DNA of 37,179 nucleotides. It comes from Patescibacteria group bacterium. GTDB lineage: Bacteria > Patescibacteriota > Gracilibacteria > Absconditabacterales > Absconditicoccaceae. Position 1 is the first letter of the stretch, and each line of letters starts with the position of its first letter. Below are positions 19,640 to 28,299 of this stretch, one piece after another. The stretch spans positions 1-37,179 of the forward strand of contig JAKJDW010000010.1 of the NCBI GenBank assembly GCA_022705745.1. The letters run 5' to 3'. A program made the position numbers and the translations under genes. Below the pieces are notes generated by a model. The model was not told the DNA's origin, did not search any database, and saw only the letters and a program-made list of their open reading frames with translations.

Positions 19640-20345
19640 TAACTCTATATTTTTAAAAGTTCTTTCGCTACATCAAAGTGGTTTATAAAGCTAGCCTACG
19701 GCGAGTTTATCAAGCCACAAGAAGTTATCAAGTTACAAGTTTATAAAGTTAAAAATTATAAAGTTAAAAGTTGCAAATAAAACATTCTTCCCTTGCGAAG
19801 CGAATCTTGTCGGGAGCGGGAAGTTGTTCTAGTGCTGCGTCCCGCAGTAGTGCGGGGTTGTTGGGGGTAAAACCCCCACCTAGTCCCTCATAAATTCGGG
19901 ACATTCAACCTCCCCCTAGGGAGGAACTTTATCATGAAATTCTTCCCTCGGGGGAAGTTGCTCCCCCGCAGTATTGCGGGGTAGTTGGGGGTTGTTGGGA
20001 GTTGTTGAGAACAAAAACCCCACCTCCCCAATGAAAGGAACTTTATCATAGAATTCTTCCCGCAGAAGAATATTGTAGTTGGGGCAATCATCCTACTCCA
20101 AAGAAAGAATCCTAATAGGGAACTTTATAAACTTTACGAACCCACCTACCCCGCCCGTAGGACTACGGGGCTGGAGCAGGCTTGATAAACTTTTAACTTA
20201 ATTATGCCCAGATGATGCTCCAAGATTGTGTTGATTTTACGAGCGAAGCGAGTAAAAATCAAGGACAAGATTGAAAGTCCCGCTGAATAGCGGGAGAATT
20301 GTTCCAAGATTGTTGATAAACCACGCGTAGCGCGGTAAACCACGA
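19640..20345. repeat. repeat-rich intergenic region
   Basis: No gene supported. Contents: AAGTTATAAAGTTAAAAG-type units (19676-19770); the 67-bp element 19860-19926, an exact inverted copy of 4994-5060; a direct-repeat element 19939-19993 containing GCAGTATTGCGGGGTAGTTGG, shared with 26001-26054; a CCCGTAGGACTACGGGGC palindrome near 20153; ATTATGCCCAGATGATG at about 20203-20218, a fragment of the tRNA-Leu 5' end; and CCACGCGTAGCGCGG hairpins from 20321 on. The GCGAAGCGA and GGCGAG motifs recur. The region looks like accumulated repeat insertions next to a tRNA. Confidence 0.8.
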
Positions 20346-20418
20346 GTAGCGTGGTAAAACTCAAAATCTGATAGATACAATTAAAAAAACATTATGCCCA
20401 GATGATGGAATTGGTAGA
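20346..20418 (+). repeat. 73-bp direct repeat, copy 1, with tRNA-Leu 5' fragment
   Basis: Identical to 20471-20543, 125 bases downstream. It contains an ACTCAAAATCTG segment that also occurs at the anticodon loop of the tRNA, an A-rich spacer, and then the first 22 bases of tRNA-Leu (20397-20418). After the repeat the tRNA-like sequence stops and a CCCAG-CTGTG-CTGGG hairpin (20423-20437) follows, so this copy cannot make a tRNA. Confidence 0.85.
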
Positions 20419-20470
20419 TTTACCCAGCTGTGCTGGGCATGCTATCCACGCGTAGCGCGGTAAACCACGC

Positions 20471-20543
20471 GTAGCGTGGTAAAACTCAAAATCTGATAGA
20501 TACAATTAAAAAAACATTATGCCCAGATGATGGAATTGGTAGA
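20471..20543 (+). repeat. 73-bp direct repeat, copy 2, running into functional tRNA-Leu
   Basis: Exact second copy of 20346-20418. Its last 23 bases are the 5' end of the intact tRNA-Leu gene. Upstream, the similarity extends with one mismatch through the CCACGCGTAGCGCGG hairpins (20444-20470 against 20319-20345). Confidence 0.85.
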
Positions 20544-20604
20544 CATGCTAGACTCAAAATCTGGTGGCTTCACGGCCATGTGGGTTCAACTCCCACTCTG
20601 GGCA
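20521..20604 (+). tRNA. tRNA-Leu (anticodon CAA)
   Basis: Class II tRNA, 84 bases without encoded CCA. Acceptor arms GCCCAGA (20521-20527) and TCTGGGC, discriminator A at 20604. D-arm region TGGAATTGGTAGACA. Anticodon stem CTAGA/TCTGG around loop CTCAAAA, which places CAA at positions 34-36. Variable arm TGGC-TTCACG-GCCA. T-arm GTGGG-TTCAACT-CCCAC. The long variable arm and loop sequence match bacterial leucine tRNAs. Confidence 0.95.
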
Positions 20605-20618
20605 AATTATTTAAAATC

Positions 20619-20648
20619 AATCTGTACTTAAATGTTCAGATTTTTTTT
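20619..20648 (+). terminator. terminator after tRNA-Leu
   Basis: AATCTG (20619-20624) pairs with CAGATT (20637-20642) around a 12-base loop and is followed by an uninterrupted T-run (to 20648), 15 bases after the tRNA 3' end. Confidence 0.6.
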
Positions 20649-20738
20649 ATTTTTTTTAATCAAAAAATTTCAAGTTTAATCAATCCAATTTTCAAAAAAA
20701 CTTGTTTTTTACTGAATATTGAATATACAAATATCAAT

Positions 20739-22130
20739 ATGTTTTTACTTTTAAATCCTACTAAACTGAAATTAGTATTAATATGAGCATGATGAACAGG
20801 AATGTCAGGAGTAGCAGGGATGTTACATGATTTATGATATTCCAACATCATCTGCATCGATGCTAATCAAAGCGAACTTACAAACAAGCTAAAAGCCAAA
20901 GGTCTAGAAGTTGTCATCGGCCATGGTAAATACAAAATCCAACCAAACGATGTTGTAATTTATTCTGAAGCAACGGCTAGTTCTGTAGAAGTTTTAGAAG
21001 CAAAAGAAATCACAAAAGCAAATAGAAAAAATATGATTATTTTAAATTATTTTGATTTCTTATGAGAAATTTCAAAATATTTTACCACCATTGGAATCAC
21101 CGGTACAAATGGGAAAAGCAGTACTACAGCTCTCTTATTAAGCACAGCAAAAAAACATTTAGATAATTTATGACTTGGGATATTGTGAGCTCTTGTTCCT
21201 GAATTAAACAATGATAACTATCACATAAATCCGGATAAAATAGCAGAAATCAAAAACATTTTTGATTATATTTTTACATGAAAATGACTAGACTACTCTT
21301 TGATCAAAAAAAATATTTTTATACTAGAAGCTTGTGAATACAAAAGACATTTTTTGAAGATTGACTTAGAACGATGAGCAATTACAAATATAGAGCTAGA
21401 CCATACTGATTATTACAAAGATCTAGCGGATTACAATTCAGCTTTTCAAAGTTTTGCAAATAAAACAAAAAACAAAGTTTTCACAACAAGCAATCTTGAT
21501 ATAAAAAATGTAGAAAAGATAAAAACAAATAATTTTGATTTCAAGTATTTACTTGGTAAACACAATCAAGAAAACTGAACTTTAGTTTTTGAACTGATTA
21601 AACAGCTAAATCCAAAAATTAACACAGAAAAACTAAAAGGAACTATTGAAAATTTTAAGTGATTATGGAGAAGATTAGAGTTGTTGGAAACCACAAAAAA
21701 CGGTTCATTATTGTTTTCAGATTACGCACATATGGCTAGTTCAATCAATTTATGATACCATGCTATCAAAGAAAAATATCCAAACAAAAAAATTACAGCA
21801 ATTTTTCAGCCACACCAAATAAATAGAGTTTTGAGAGAACGAAATGAGTTTTGAAAAGCATTGAAATTGTTTGATAATGTTTTTATTTACAATATTTATG
21901 CTGCTAGAGAAAATTTAGCAGAGCAATTGGAAAATTTCAAACATTTGAACATACAAAATGCAAACACCATAAGCGAATTTTGAGATTTATTTGCTAAAAA
22001 CTGTGGTTGAAAATACATAGAAAATATTGAAGAAATAAAAAAAACAATAAATAATGGTAATGAAAACGATATTTTTATAGTTCTTTCCGCATGAGATATC
22101 GATTTTTTATTAAGAAAAAAGAATATATAA
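20739..22130 (+). CDS. murC: UDP-N-acetylmuramate-L-alanine ligase (MurC)
   Basis: Adds L-Ala to UDP-MurNAc in cytoplasmic peptidoglycan synthesis. 463 aa. N-terminal Rossmann domain LVLIGAGGTGMSGVAGMLHDLG; ATP-binding loop TIGITGTNGKSSTTALL near residue 117; ILEACEYKRHFLKID and TNIELDHTDYYKDL in the central domain; C-terminal domain with FSDYAHMASSINLGYHAIK and FQPHQINRVLRER. The EACEYKRHF and DHTDYY blocks point to MurC rather than MurD/E/F; Mpl is a less likely alternative. TGA glycines are abundant (for example at IGAGGTG). Start ATG 20739, no Shine-Dalgarno; stop TAA, followed by a clear terminator. Confidence 0.92.
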
Positions 22131-22136
22131 AAAAAC

Positions 22137-22166
22137 ACTTATTAAGGAAAATAAGTTTGATTTTTT
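22137..22166 (+). terminator. terminator after murC
   Basis: ACTTATT (22137-22143), loop AAGGAA, AATAAGT (22150-22156), then TTGATTTTTT. It lies seven bases after the murC stop codon. Confidence 0.65.
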
Positions 22167-22220
22167 CTCCAAAAGTCTTATGGTAAGAAACAAGATTATT
22201 TATTAAATAATTTTTATAAT

Positions 22221-22481
22221 ATGAAAAGAAAGCTTGCACTTATGTTTTGAATTTTAATCATAAGTATACTTATACCCGCCTGTACCACAAGCAAAGAAAA
22301 ACACAACAATGTCTGATTAGCCAATCCTGCATCTGTATACTGTGAGGAAAATGGATGAACTTTGGAATTAGTTTCCAAACCCGAGTGAATAGTTTGAATT
22401 TGTAATTTTCCAGACTGAAGTTATTGTGAAGAACGAGCTTATTATCACGGAGAATGCACAGTAAAAACTAATAAAGATTAG
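22221..22481 (+). CDS. DUF333 domain lipoprotein
   Basis: 86 aa. Signal peptide MKRKLALMFGILIISILIPAC with a lipobox ending in Cys21 (IPAC), so it is probably a lipid-anchored secreted protein. The mature part is one DUF333 domain: LANPASVYCEENGGTLELV, EGIVGICNFPDGSYCEERAYYHGEC, with the four conserved cysteines. The family is found in many bacteria and its function is unknown. Glycines at GLAN, ENGG, EGIVG and PDG are largely TGA. Ends with TAG. First of a plus-strand run of small envelope-protein genes. Confidence 0.88.
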
Positions 22482-22605
22482 ATTGAAAACAATGATACTA
22501 TAAATGTCAGATACAAACCAAAGTCAATACAACTAACAAAACAGGCGCTGATTGCTCAAACGATATCTCAGCCACTATTTACTTAACAATAATAAAAAAA
22601 TAAAA
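22482..22605 (+). other. spacer with a start-less open frame
   Basis: Between the DUF333 gene and the next start. Frame 22475-22603 can be read through two TGA codons as LDGKQGYYKCQIQTKV...KTGADCSNDISATIYLTIIKK and ends at TAA, but it has no ATG. It may be a decayed reading frame or chance in AT-rich DNA. Confidence 0.3.
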
Positions 22606-22887
22606 ATGAAAACCTTTTTTGAAATACTGAAATGATTCTTTTTTTTTCTAACTATCATGGTTTGACTATTTTTTCTTAGAGGACAGGCAATATTATCTCC
22701 CAATCTTCATGAAATTATAAAATTTTTCATCATGCCAGCATATTTAATATTTTGCGGGATAATGGTAGGATATCTTGTTGCTCATATTTGGTCTCAAAAC
22801 GAAAATCCAATTAAAATTTATACAAAATCTTTTATTATTTGAATTATTGTGGGAATTGTTTTATCAATCACTTATATGTTTATTTAA
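22606..22887 (+). CDS. hypothetical three-helix membrane protein
   Basis: 93 aa, not recognised. Three hydrophobic helices: about 9-27 (GFFFFLTIMVGLFFLRG), 38-62 (IIKFFIMPAYLIFCGIMVGYLVAHI) and 75-92 (SFIIGIIVGIVLSITYMF), with a short polar stretch WSQNENPIKIYTK between the last two. TGA read as glycine in KGFF, VGLF and IIGII. ATG 22606; stop TAA three bases before the next ATG, so it is translationally close to the following lipoprotein. Confidence 0.7.
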
Positions 22888-22890
22888 AAA

Positions 22891-23421
22891 ATGAAAAAAA
22901 AACTATTTATTGCCATCATATTTATCTGAGTCTTAATAAGCTGATGTTCCGACAAAGGTAATTTCCAATTTGAGTTTGATAACTTTTATTGATATTTTTT
23001 TACCGAAAAGACTTTCGCATCCGATACAAAATTAAGTTGATTATGATATAATCTACTAAAAAATGAAATTTTGAAAATATACAAAAGCGACTCATCTTCA
23101 TGATATACTGATAGTATAATTATTACAAAAAAACAATCTAACAACAGTCTAGATGATTTTGTAAAAGAAGTAATTAAACAAACAAAAATTAAATGATATA
23201 AAATAGAATCAACAAGACAAATAAAAATAAACTGTTTGTGAGAAAATATAGACTGAAAAACAATAAACTCAAAATTTATATGAAATCTCAATACAACTTA
23301 CTTTTCTCATTCTTTTCTGAAACACAATAACAACATATACATCATATCATATTCCACACAAGATAACAAGGAAAGAAAAACATTTTCATCCGATGTGAAA
23401 AACATAAAATGTAAAAAATAA
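22891..23421 (+). CDS. hypothetical lipoprotein
   Basis: 176 aa, not recognised. MKKKLFIAIIFIGVLISGC is a lipoprotein signal with lipobox LISGC, cleaved before Cys19. The mature chain is rich in Lys, Ser and Asn, with predicted mixed alpha/beta sequence (SLDDFVKEVIKQTKIKGYKIESTRQIKINC, KTFSSDVKNIKCKK). The layout resembles small periplasmic or surface lipoproteins with a PsbP/DUF1795-like fold, but this is only an impression. Glycines are mostly TGA. It begins three bases after the stop of the preceding gene. Confidence 0.75.
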
Positions 23422-23444
23422 TATTTTATAAAAAATAATACTCC

Positions 23445-23843
23445 ATGAGCAAATTAAATCTCAAGTTTTATTATTGGGCATCAATAGCAAAAATAGTGCT
23501 AGGACTATTTATTGCTTTTATCACTTACACATCAATAAATATTTATGAAGATCCAGCAATCGCTGTTAGCTTGGGATTTATATGAATATTTATTTGAATA
23601 CGATGAGTGAGTTTTTATTTATTTTTGTGGGGACAAAAGATTTTTCGTAAAGTAGAAAACTCTCGCATACTAAAAGATAGCTACAAACTCTCATTATTAT
23701 TTGGGATATATATTATTATCAACATTCTCTTATTAATACTCTGATGATGGACCAAACTTCGATGAGTTTTATTGCTCGTAGGATTTATTTTAATACAAAC
23801 TTTATTACTAGAAAGTAATCACGAAATAAACAATGAAAAATAA
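23445..23843 (+). CDS. hypothetical four-helix membrane protein
   Basis: 132 aa, not recognised. Four hydrophobic segments at about 8-29 (YYWASIAKIVLGLFIAFITY), 41-63 (AVSLGFIGIFIGIRGVSFYLFLW), 80-98 (LSLLFGIYIIINILLLILGGW) and 103-121 (GVLLLVGFILIQTLLLE). Cytoplasmic loop GQKIFRKVENSRILKDSYK is basic. TGA glycines inside the helices. The last codons overlap the start of the next gene by 11 bases, indicating coupled translation. Confidence 0.72.
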
Positions 23844-24135
23844 AATTATAGATTGTCTAAAAACTGTTTATGACCCAGAATTTCCGATGATAGACTTATA
23901 TACCTTAGGTCTAATTTATGACATCAAAATAAATAAAAAAGATAAAATCATTGATTTGCTGATGACCTATACTACTCCATCTTGTCCAATGTGAGAACTA
24001 CTACAACAATTATGTAAAAATGCTATCAATGAAAAATTCCCTGATTTTGTGGTAGAAATAGAAATCACTTTTGATCCTATGCGGAAGGTGTCTTTTATAA
24101 GAGATAAAGATTTACAAAAACTATTCCAAATATAG
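23833..24135 (+). CDS. MIP18/PaaD-like (DUF59) iron-sulfur assembly protein
   Basis: 100 aa. DUF59 proteins (SufT, PaaD, MIP18) help insert Fe-S clusters. Family pattern: CLKTVYDPEFPMIDLYTLGLIYDIKIN, LMTYTTPSCPMGELLQQLCKNAI with the conserved cysteine in TTPSCP, and VVEIEITFDPMRKVSF (family V.I..DP). It starts inside the end of the preceding membrane-protein gene. No other Fe-S assembly genes are seen in the window, so the client is unknown. One TGA glycine (PMGEL). Stop TAG. Confidence 0.85.
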
Positions 24136-24162
24136 AAATTTTATTATATAACAACCATATTT

Positions 24163-24888
24163 ATGAAACACAAAAGCAATATCCGAGTCACTATCCTAAT
24201 GTTAATTTTTATTTGAATAATTGTCTTCTTTGTTTGTCCTTTCAATGTAAACGCTCCAGTCAATTCTCCAGCAGATGATGCTGTAATAACCTACAACGAA
24301 GAAAGCCGAAAAACCATGATTCCATCAGATTGTATATTCTTTTTTGATGGTTGCAATAGTTGTGCTAGACAGGAAAATTGAGAAATTGTTTGTCATGAAC
24401 TATACTGTGAAACCTATAAAAAACCAAGATGTACTGATAATGAAATAGTACAGTATAATGCAGACTCTCGAAAAGAGATAATTGCTGAAGACTGTCAGTC
24501 TTTCTTTGATGGATGTAATAATTGCAATAAGACTAAAAACTGAGAAATTATCTGTACTTTAATGTATTGTGAAACTTATGCAGAGCCAGTTTGTACAGAT
24601 ACAGAAGGTATCGATAACGAACAAGTACAACCTAACTGAATATGAAGAATTTGGATTGAACAACCCGATATCAGAGATCAAGAACCAAAAGAAATTTCAC
24701 GAGAAGAAGCAAAAAATCTAATCTTAGCATGAAAAGTAAAGTCTATTTTTCAAACACACAGTCTAATAGTAGGATTAACTACCGATGAAGGATGGTTTAC
24801 AACAATTGAGCCAATAATTGATGAAGTTTTTGAAATTGTTGAACAATGCTGAGATGTATGTAAAAATATTCGTCTCGCAACGGAGTAA
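24163..24888 (+). CDS. secreted protein with two identical-spacing six-cysteine modules
   Basis: 241 aa. Signal or anchor helix at about 9-27 (VTILMLIFIGIIVFFVCPF). Then two tandem modules of 54 residues: cysteines 57, 64, 67, 77, 82, 90 and 111, 118, 121, 131, 136, 144, with exactly the same spacing (7, 3, 10, 5, 8). Shared core C..FFDGCN.C......GEI.C...YCETY..P.CTD, and even the linkers match (ITYNEESRK, VQYNADSRK). Three disulfides per module are likely. The C-terminal domain (about 178-241, EISREEAKNLILAGKVKSIFQTHSLIVGL...IEQC) looks soluble and has a CGDVC pair. Function unknown; an extracellular interaction protein is the simplest guess. Confidence 0.8.
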
Positions 24889-24933
24889 AATTGTATAATA
24901 ATCACAAACTGTATTTAGCCCCTAAAATCTTTT

Positions 24934-25533
24934 ATGCTTTTTTTGAACATATCTAGCGATCAAGTAAACATAGAAATCCAAAATGAAAAACTCAAATTAG
25001 ATCGTGATAAAATAGAAAATAAAATTTGACCAACTCTAGTAAAATTATACAGAACATATAGTTTTGATAAAATTTTTTTATTAAACGGACCTGGCTGATT
25101 TACTAATCTAAGAGTGTGAACACTGGCCATCAATTTATTGAATACTCTAGAAGGATGAAATATTGATATTTACTCAATAAGTAAAATAGATTTTTTTAAG
25201 TATTTCATAAATCAAAACATTCTTCCAAACAAATGAATAATATATATCTGACAAAGAAAAAATGTTCGGTTGTATGATTTTGAGAAACAGAAATATGAAA
25301 CAATCAAAGTAGATAATATAAATAAAAAAGAAGATATATTCTTTGATTTAGTTTATGAAAAAAATTATTTCGATACAGAAACTATCGATATTTTTTCTAA
25401 AAACAATAATATAATCTTGAAATATAAATGAAAAGAATTTGAAATTAGCTTAGAAAACTTAGATATCAAAGCTCAAAAAATGGTAGAAGCAAACTATTTT
25501 ATTCAACCAATTATGTGAAAACAATGACAGTAA
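24934..25533 (+). CDS. tsaB: TsaB-like tRNA threonylcarbamoyladenosine synthesis protein
   Basis: 199 aa. TsaB is the inactive ASKHA-fold partner that, with TsaD and TsaE, puts t6A on ANN-decoding tRNAs. The marker block is FLLNGPGGFTNLRVGTLAINLLN (family GPGSFTGLRIG), preceded by a diverged N-terminal strand MLFLNISSDQVNIEIQNEKL. The rest is weakly conserved, as usual in TsaB, and is Lys/Ile/Asn rich. Nine of twelve glycines are TGA, the highest proportion counted here. Its last ten bases overlap the start of the yqgF-like gene (ATGACAGTAA). Start ATG 24934; stop TAA. Confidence 0.82.
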
Positions 25534-25928
25534 AAACTCAAAATGTTTTGGGAATAGATCGATGAAGTAAGTATATTTGATTAGCCTATGGCATAATATG
25601 ACAAAGTGTTTTTTTCCCAATTTGATATTTATTGAATGATCAAATGATTTACTTCAATATTTCTGAAATAATTCAAAGGCAATATATCAAAAAAATTGTA
25701 ATTTGACGACCTAGTAAACAAAAAGATATACAAGAGAAAATAGAAAACTTTATCAAAAGTTTGGGGTATATCATCGACAAAAGAAACATTACAATAGAAA
25801 AAGTAGAAGAAGATTATACAAGTGTCCAATCCGGCGAGATAGTCTCCAATTTCAAAAAAAATGTGGCTGAAGATACAGTTAGCGCTATGCTTATACTAGA
25901 AAGACGACACAAACAAAATCAAAAATAA
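25524..25928 (+). CDS. ruvX: Holliday-junction resolvase-like YqgF/RuvX
   Basis: 134 aa. RNase H-fold protein of the YqgF family, needed in E. coli for 16S rRNA 5'-end maturation. Sites: LGIDRGSKYIGLAYG (first catalytic Asp), KKIVIGRPSKQKD, VEEDYTSVQSGEIV (equivalent of the DER.TT motif, here EEDYTS) and EDTVSAMLILERR (last acidic residue in D..SA...L). Five of nine glycines are TGA. Translationally coupled to tsaB by a ten-base overlap. Stop TAA; the next gene is on the other strand beyond a repeat region. Confidence 0.85.
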
Positions 25929-26217
25929 TTTTATTTTGTCGTTTTCACATATACCACCACTATTATTTCATCTATTAACTTTACGAACTTTATTAAAAAA
26001 ATTCTTCCTTTGGGGAAGCTGGGCCCCCACAGTATTGCGGGGTAGTTGGGGGTTAGATCCCCCTTAATCCCCCTTATTAAGGGGAACTTTACTCCCACCA
26101 TTAAAAACCTTATAAACTTTATGAACTTTACGAACCCCGCCCCGCCCCGCAGCCCCGCAATACTGCGGGGCGGGCTATGTGGCGGGGCAGGCTTTCTAAC
26201 TTGATATGAACTACTCA
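25929..26217. repeat. repeat-rich intergenic region between yqgF and efp
   Basis: Three families in tandem: 26001-26054, shared in direct orientation with 19939-19993 (GCAGTATTGCGGGGTAGTTGG core); 26059-26090, the CCCCCTTAATCCCCCTT palindromic family; 26135-26200, a GC-rich palindrome CCCCGCCCCGCAGCCCCGC...GCGGGGCGGGC followed by GTGGCGGGGCAGGCTT, shared with 30152-30223. AACTTTACGAACTTTA units connect them. No coding frame is supported; an apparent open frame on the minus strand here consists of repeat sequence. Confidence 0.8.
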
Positions 26218-26772
26218 CTAATTCACCTCTCCAGTAACAGTATTTACAATCACAGTCTCTCACTCATTTTTATGTAAAGGGACTTGTATTTCCAATCCTG
26301 TCTCAATAATTGCTGGTTTTGTACCAGACTGAGCTCTATTTCATTTTACCCCAGGAACAGTAGATACAATAGTATAAGTAATAGCATTAGGTAAAATTAC
26401 ACCGATAACCTCTCACTCAAATATCATAAGATAAACATCTAAATTTTCTTTTAAATAATCTATTACATCATCAATTTTATCCTTTGGCAAATCATACATT
26501 TCTCATGTATCATTTTCCATAAAAGTATAAAAATCTCATGCAGAGTACAAAAATATTGCCATATTTGTCTGGACTTCTGCTTGTTCCAAAGTAGTTCCTG
26601 CATTGTAAGTAAAAACATTTGTCTTTCAACTCACAATATCTTTTACTTTAAATGTATCAGTAGCTCCTCCTCTACCCATATGAGTATGAGAAGTATCTAT
26701 TACTTTAAAAAGTTTGCCATCTATTTGCAAAATCATTCATTTTTTCACCTTTGATGTTTCTATTTTTACCAT
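26218..26772 (-). CDS. efp: elongation factor P
   Basis: 184 aa. Enters the ribosome E-site to relieve stalling at polyproline stretches. Domain I: KGMILQIDGKLFKVIDTSHTHMGRGGATDTFKVKDIVSG. Domain II: YNAGTTLEQAEVQTNMAIFLYSAGDFYTFMENDTGEMYDL. Domain III: GTKPAIIETGLEIQVPLHKNEGETVIVNTVTGEV, which matches KPA..ETG...VP.....GE.I.VDT..GEY. The tip residue that is Lys34 in E. coli and beta-lysylated is Arg34 here (HMGRGG). TGA glycines. Start ATG 26770-26772; stop TAG. No EF-P modification gene is seen nearby. Confidence 0.93.
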
Positions 26773-26970
26773 CACAAAAAATAAAGAAATAAAACAGTCA
26801 TCGACTCCGACTTTTCGGAATAAAAAACTTAAAAAAATTTCACATTATGATAAATAACATATCCACTTACTAATGATTCTACCAAAAATAGCAAGCAGAA
26901 CAGAATTTTTTAAAAAAACAATCAAAACAAGTGGTTCCAACAAATTTATTTAAGTTTATATCAAGTTATT
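26773..26970. other. short AT-rich spacer
   Basis: Separates efp from the upstream CorC/HlyC-like gene on the same strand. A small CCGA-CTTT-TCGG hairpin lies near 26807-26818. No gene seen. Confidence 0.4.
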
Positions 26971-28278
26971 TTAATCAGAAACCCAAGCTTTTACATCTCA
27001 GATTATATTTTTTTTAACTCACATCACCTTTAAATTTAATTTCGAAAACTGATCTTGTTCCTCATCTCAATATTTTTGTATCACAAAACTTATCATATCT
27101 CACCTTTTCGGGAATCTTTCTAAATAACTCATAATAAAGTATCAGATAGTTTCCCCAGAAAAAACAGATTCTTCCATTTCTATATCATCAAACTCCAAAT
27201 CAAATCTTCCCAAAACTTCCTCCACTCTTACCTCAGAATGAAACAAATATGAACCATTTTCATAAGCTCTTATAGAATCGACTTCATCGTCAGTTTCATC
27301 CCAAATTTCACCAAACACCTCTTCTACAACATCTTCCAAAGAGACTAGTCAAGCTACTCAACCATACTCATCTATAACTATAGCTATATGCTTGCGAGTT
27401 CTTTTGAAAATATCTAATAACAAATGTATTGGTTTTGTCAGAGGAACTTTTATCAAAGTACTCAGATTTAGTTCAGATAGCTTTTTTTCTCACATTCCTT
27501 TTCTTTGCACTTTAAACAATTCTTTGAGAGTAACTACCCATTCAGAATTATCAACATCTCAACTGTGAACTAATATACGAGTATGTGAAAATTGTAACAA
27601 TTTTTCTATTGCTTCATCTACAGACAAATCACAAGATATAGCATCTATTTTGACTCTAGGAGTCATAACTTCTTCACAAGTAATCTCATAAAAATTTAAC
27701 ATATTTTTTATCCTTTCATGTTCTCATTTTTCCAAAACTCACATATCTTTTCACATATCTATAAATGCCTCCAATTCTTCATCAGTCATGGAGCGTTCTT
27801 TTTTTGTTTTTTGAAGTTTTTTCATCAAAAGCTCTATTGAAATAATGATAGGATAGAGAATTATTTGTAAAACAACACAAACTTTTGAAACAGATAATGC
27901 TATTTTGTCCGCGTAACGATTGGCTAATGTTTTTGGGAATATTTCTCAAAACAAAAGCAACAATAATGTAACAACTCAAGTAGTAACTCATACCGCAGTA
28001 CTTTGGGCAACTCATAAAGAATTTGCAATATTTATTGCAATACTAGTAGCCAAAGATGCGGTAAAGATATTTACCAAATTATTTCAAAGTAATAATGTAA
28101 TAAGCAGTCTATCCTTGTTAGATTTGAGTTTTTTCAATTCAACAGCTCAAAATTTTTTTTGTCTTATAAAAGCATCTACTCTATACTCAGGAATAGATGT
28201 AAAAGCGGTTTCACTACCAGAAAAAAATGCTGACAAAAAGAATAAAACTAAGAAAACTAATATTAAGACGGGGTCCAT
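26971..28278 (-). CDS. CNNM/CBS-domain transporter of the HlyC/CorC family
   Basis: 435 aa. N-terminal CNNM (DUF21) membrane region: MDPVLILVFLVLFFLSAFFSGSETAFTSI with the hallmark SGSETA, then TLLLGNNLVNIFTASLAT, and FGEIFPKTLANRYAD. A CBS pair follows: EEVMTPRVKIDAISCDLSVDEAIEKLL and HSGDVDNSEGVVTLKELF, then [35 protein letters not shown]. A C-terminal CorC_HlyC domain: VRVEEVLGRFDLEFDD...VSGETIGYFIMSYLERFP (read from the sequence around 27000-27250). The family includes Mg2+/Co2+ efflux proteins. TGA glycines throughout. Start ATG 28276-28278; stop TAA. Confidence 0.9.
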
Positions 28279-28299
28279 TATGGGTAATTCCAAATGACG

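Noticed and set aside
20346-20543. CRISPR-like direct repeats
   Set aside because: Only two 73-bp copies, containing tRNA sequence, with no spacer series and no cas genes.
25931-26263. 110-codon open frame on the minus strand
   Set aside because: Consists of dispersed repeats and overlaps the end of efp.
27920-28297. 125-codon open frame on the plus strand
   Set aside because: Antisense to the membrane region of the CorC/HlyC-like gene, which has strong motifs.
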